Part shown: positions 6,570 through 7,387 of the stretch, in pieces
Numbering within the stretch: position 1 is the stretch's first letter
How the letters are laid out: every line of letters begins with the position of its first letter
Assembly (NCBI GenBank): GCA_013001485.1
Contig: JABDMN010000333.1
Location: 1 to 7,387 of the forward strand
Direction: 5' to 3'
Length of the DNA: 7,387 bases
Source: Acidimicrobiia bacterium
Lineage (GTDB): Bacteria > Actinomycetota > Acidimicrobiia > Spongiisociales > UBA5794
Position numbers and translations under genes: made by a program
Notes under the pieces: generated by a model
Told to the model about the DNA's origin: nothing
The model's database searches: none
Seen by the model: the letters and a program-made list of their open reading frames with translations, nothing else

Positions 6570-7387
6570 ACTCCGTGACGTTCCTGCAGTCGCGACCGGC
6601 GGAGTCGGTCCACGAGCTGTGGGCCTCGACGAGACGCAAGGAGGGAGCCACTGCCGTCGAGGTGGCCTCGCTCGACCTTCCGTCCGCTGCGGCGGCCATG
6701 GGCGGTGGCTTGCTGCCGGTGGCCGTGGGGATCGACGGCGTGGAAGGCGCTGCCTGGGTAGTCGAACCAGCGGAAGCTCACGAGCTCGACGTGGCCGGCT
6801 GGCGATTGTCGGTCATCGACACCGGCGAGACAGAGCTGGTTCTCGACGCACTCGTGCGATCAGGAGCGGCATTCCTGCGTACAGGCAGGGCGCGTGCCGC
6901 TGAGGCCGCCCGGTTGTGCTCGTTGCCGGGAGTCCCCGCTGTCGTGTCCGTGTTCGTCGACTCGATCGACGATGCCGTGGCCGCCATCGCCGCCGGAGCC
7001 GGCGACCTCGTGCTGCGAGGTTGGACCAGCGACGACGTCGGAGAGCTGCGTGACGCCCTTGAACACTCTTTGGTCGAGCGAACAGCGATACCGGTGCACG
7101 TGACCGTCGACGACGCCCGCGACGAGCTCCCGCCTGATCTCTTCAAGGCGTACCTCGACCAGATCGATGGATCCGGCGTTGTCCGGCCCCGCACTGACTG
7201 GGCGCCAGGACGCGCCATGGCTCCGCCTGCCCCACCGGGTCGGCTGTCGGCGGCATGGACCGATGCGGCATGGCGTTCGAATACAGACCCGGCATCAGGC
7301 GTTACGGGCGAGGTGCGCGACATCCTCGATCGGTCGTTGTCGGGCGAGCGCCGCTCAGTTGAAGAGATCGAGCGCCTGTTTCGGGCC
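6566..7387 (+). CDS. Probable CofH with unrecognised N-terminal alpha/beta domain (3' end missing)
   Basis: 274 codons are visible and the frame is open at the right edge. The last 23 or so residues (ILDRSLSG, then ERRSVEEIERLF, from about 252) resemble the helical lead-in of CofH and related radical-SAM enzymes (CofH/MqnC/MqnE group), which precedes the CX3CX2C cluster. With cofG just upstream and an ATGA overlap, CofH, the second Fo-synthase subunit, is the best guess. Residues 1-205 do not match anything I recognise. They look like alternating strands and helices: PVAVGID, WRLSVID, AAFLRTG, VPAVVSVFVD plus the helix DDAVAAIAAGA, GDLVLRGW, then IPVHVTVDD. A Pro/Ala-rich linker (about 213-225, with APPAPPG) joins this to the C-terminal part. 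The only cysteine in the visible part is C118, so no cluster motif has yet been reached. The CDS is certain; the CofH call is moderate because only its very beginning is seen. Confidence 0.72.
   Translation, partial: MNSVTFLQSRPAESVHELWASTRRKEGATAVEVASLDLPSAAAAMGGGLLPVAVGIDGVEGAAWVVEPAEAHELDVAGWRLSVIDTGETELVLDALVRSGAAFLRTGRARAAEAARLCSLPGVPAVVSVFVDSIDDAVAAIAAGAGDLVLRGWTSDDVGELRDALEHSLVERTAIPVHVTVDDARDELPPDLFKAYLDQIDGSGVVRPRTDWAPGRAMAPPAPPGRLSAAWTDAAWRSNTDPASGVTGEVRDILDRSLSGERRSVEEIERLFRA

Noticed and set aside
6778..7323. Minus-strand open frame of 181 codons near the right edge
   Set aside because: It is antisense to the cofG-coupled gene; its Ser/Arg/Thr-rich product has no domain pattern, and the plus-strand frame is open for all 274 codons and overlapped with cofG.

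Overview
The window is high-GC DNA, densely packed and consistent with an actinobacterium; an acidimicrobial-type lineage is possible but not proven. The coenzyme F420 pathway gene cofG, frequent GTG starts and almost no spacing between genes support this. There are eight protein genes in two divergent transcription units. No RNA gene, mobile element or CRISPR array was seen.

Minus-strand unit (reads right to left from 5381 to beyond position 1): a small HAD-fold 5'-(deoxy)nucleotidase; a PhnD-type substrate-binding lipoprotein; the PhnC-type ATPase; two PhnE-type permeases of different size; and a dGTPase-like HD phosphohydrolase cut by the left edge. The four distal genes (ATPase, permease 1, permease 2, dGTPase) are joined by 4-base stop/start overlaps (GTGA, ATGA, GTGA). 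The binding protein is set apart by a 55-base gap upstream and a 78-base gap downstream that holds a perfect 10-bp hairpin. The unit encodes a complete ABC importer for phosphonate, phosphite or phosphate, flanked by two enzymes that hydrolyse (deoxy)nucleotides. No C-P lyase, phosphonatase or phosphite dehydrogenase is visible, so the imported compound is not settled.

Plus-strand unit (from 5439 to beyond 7387): cofG, the first radical-SAM half of the F420 deazaflavin (Fo) synthase, then an ATGA-overlapped gene cut by the right edge. The last 23 or so visible residues of that gene look like the start of a CofH radical-SAM domain. They are preceded by about 245 residues of an alpha/beta domain that I do not recognise. 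Many other actinobacteria fuse CofG and CofH as FbiC; here the two are separate, and the second appears to carry an extra N-terminal domain. This is the most unusual item in the window.

The two units diverge across a 57-base region (5382-5438) that holds a GC-rich hairpin and presumably both promoters, although I could not assign either promoter with confidence. No stretch over 300 bases lacks a gene.
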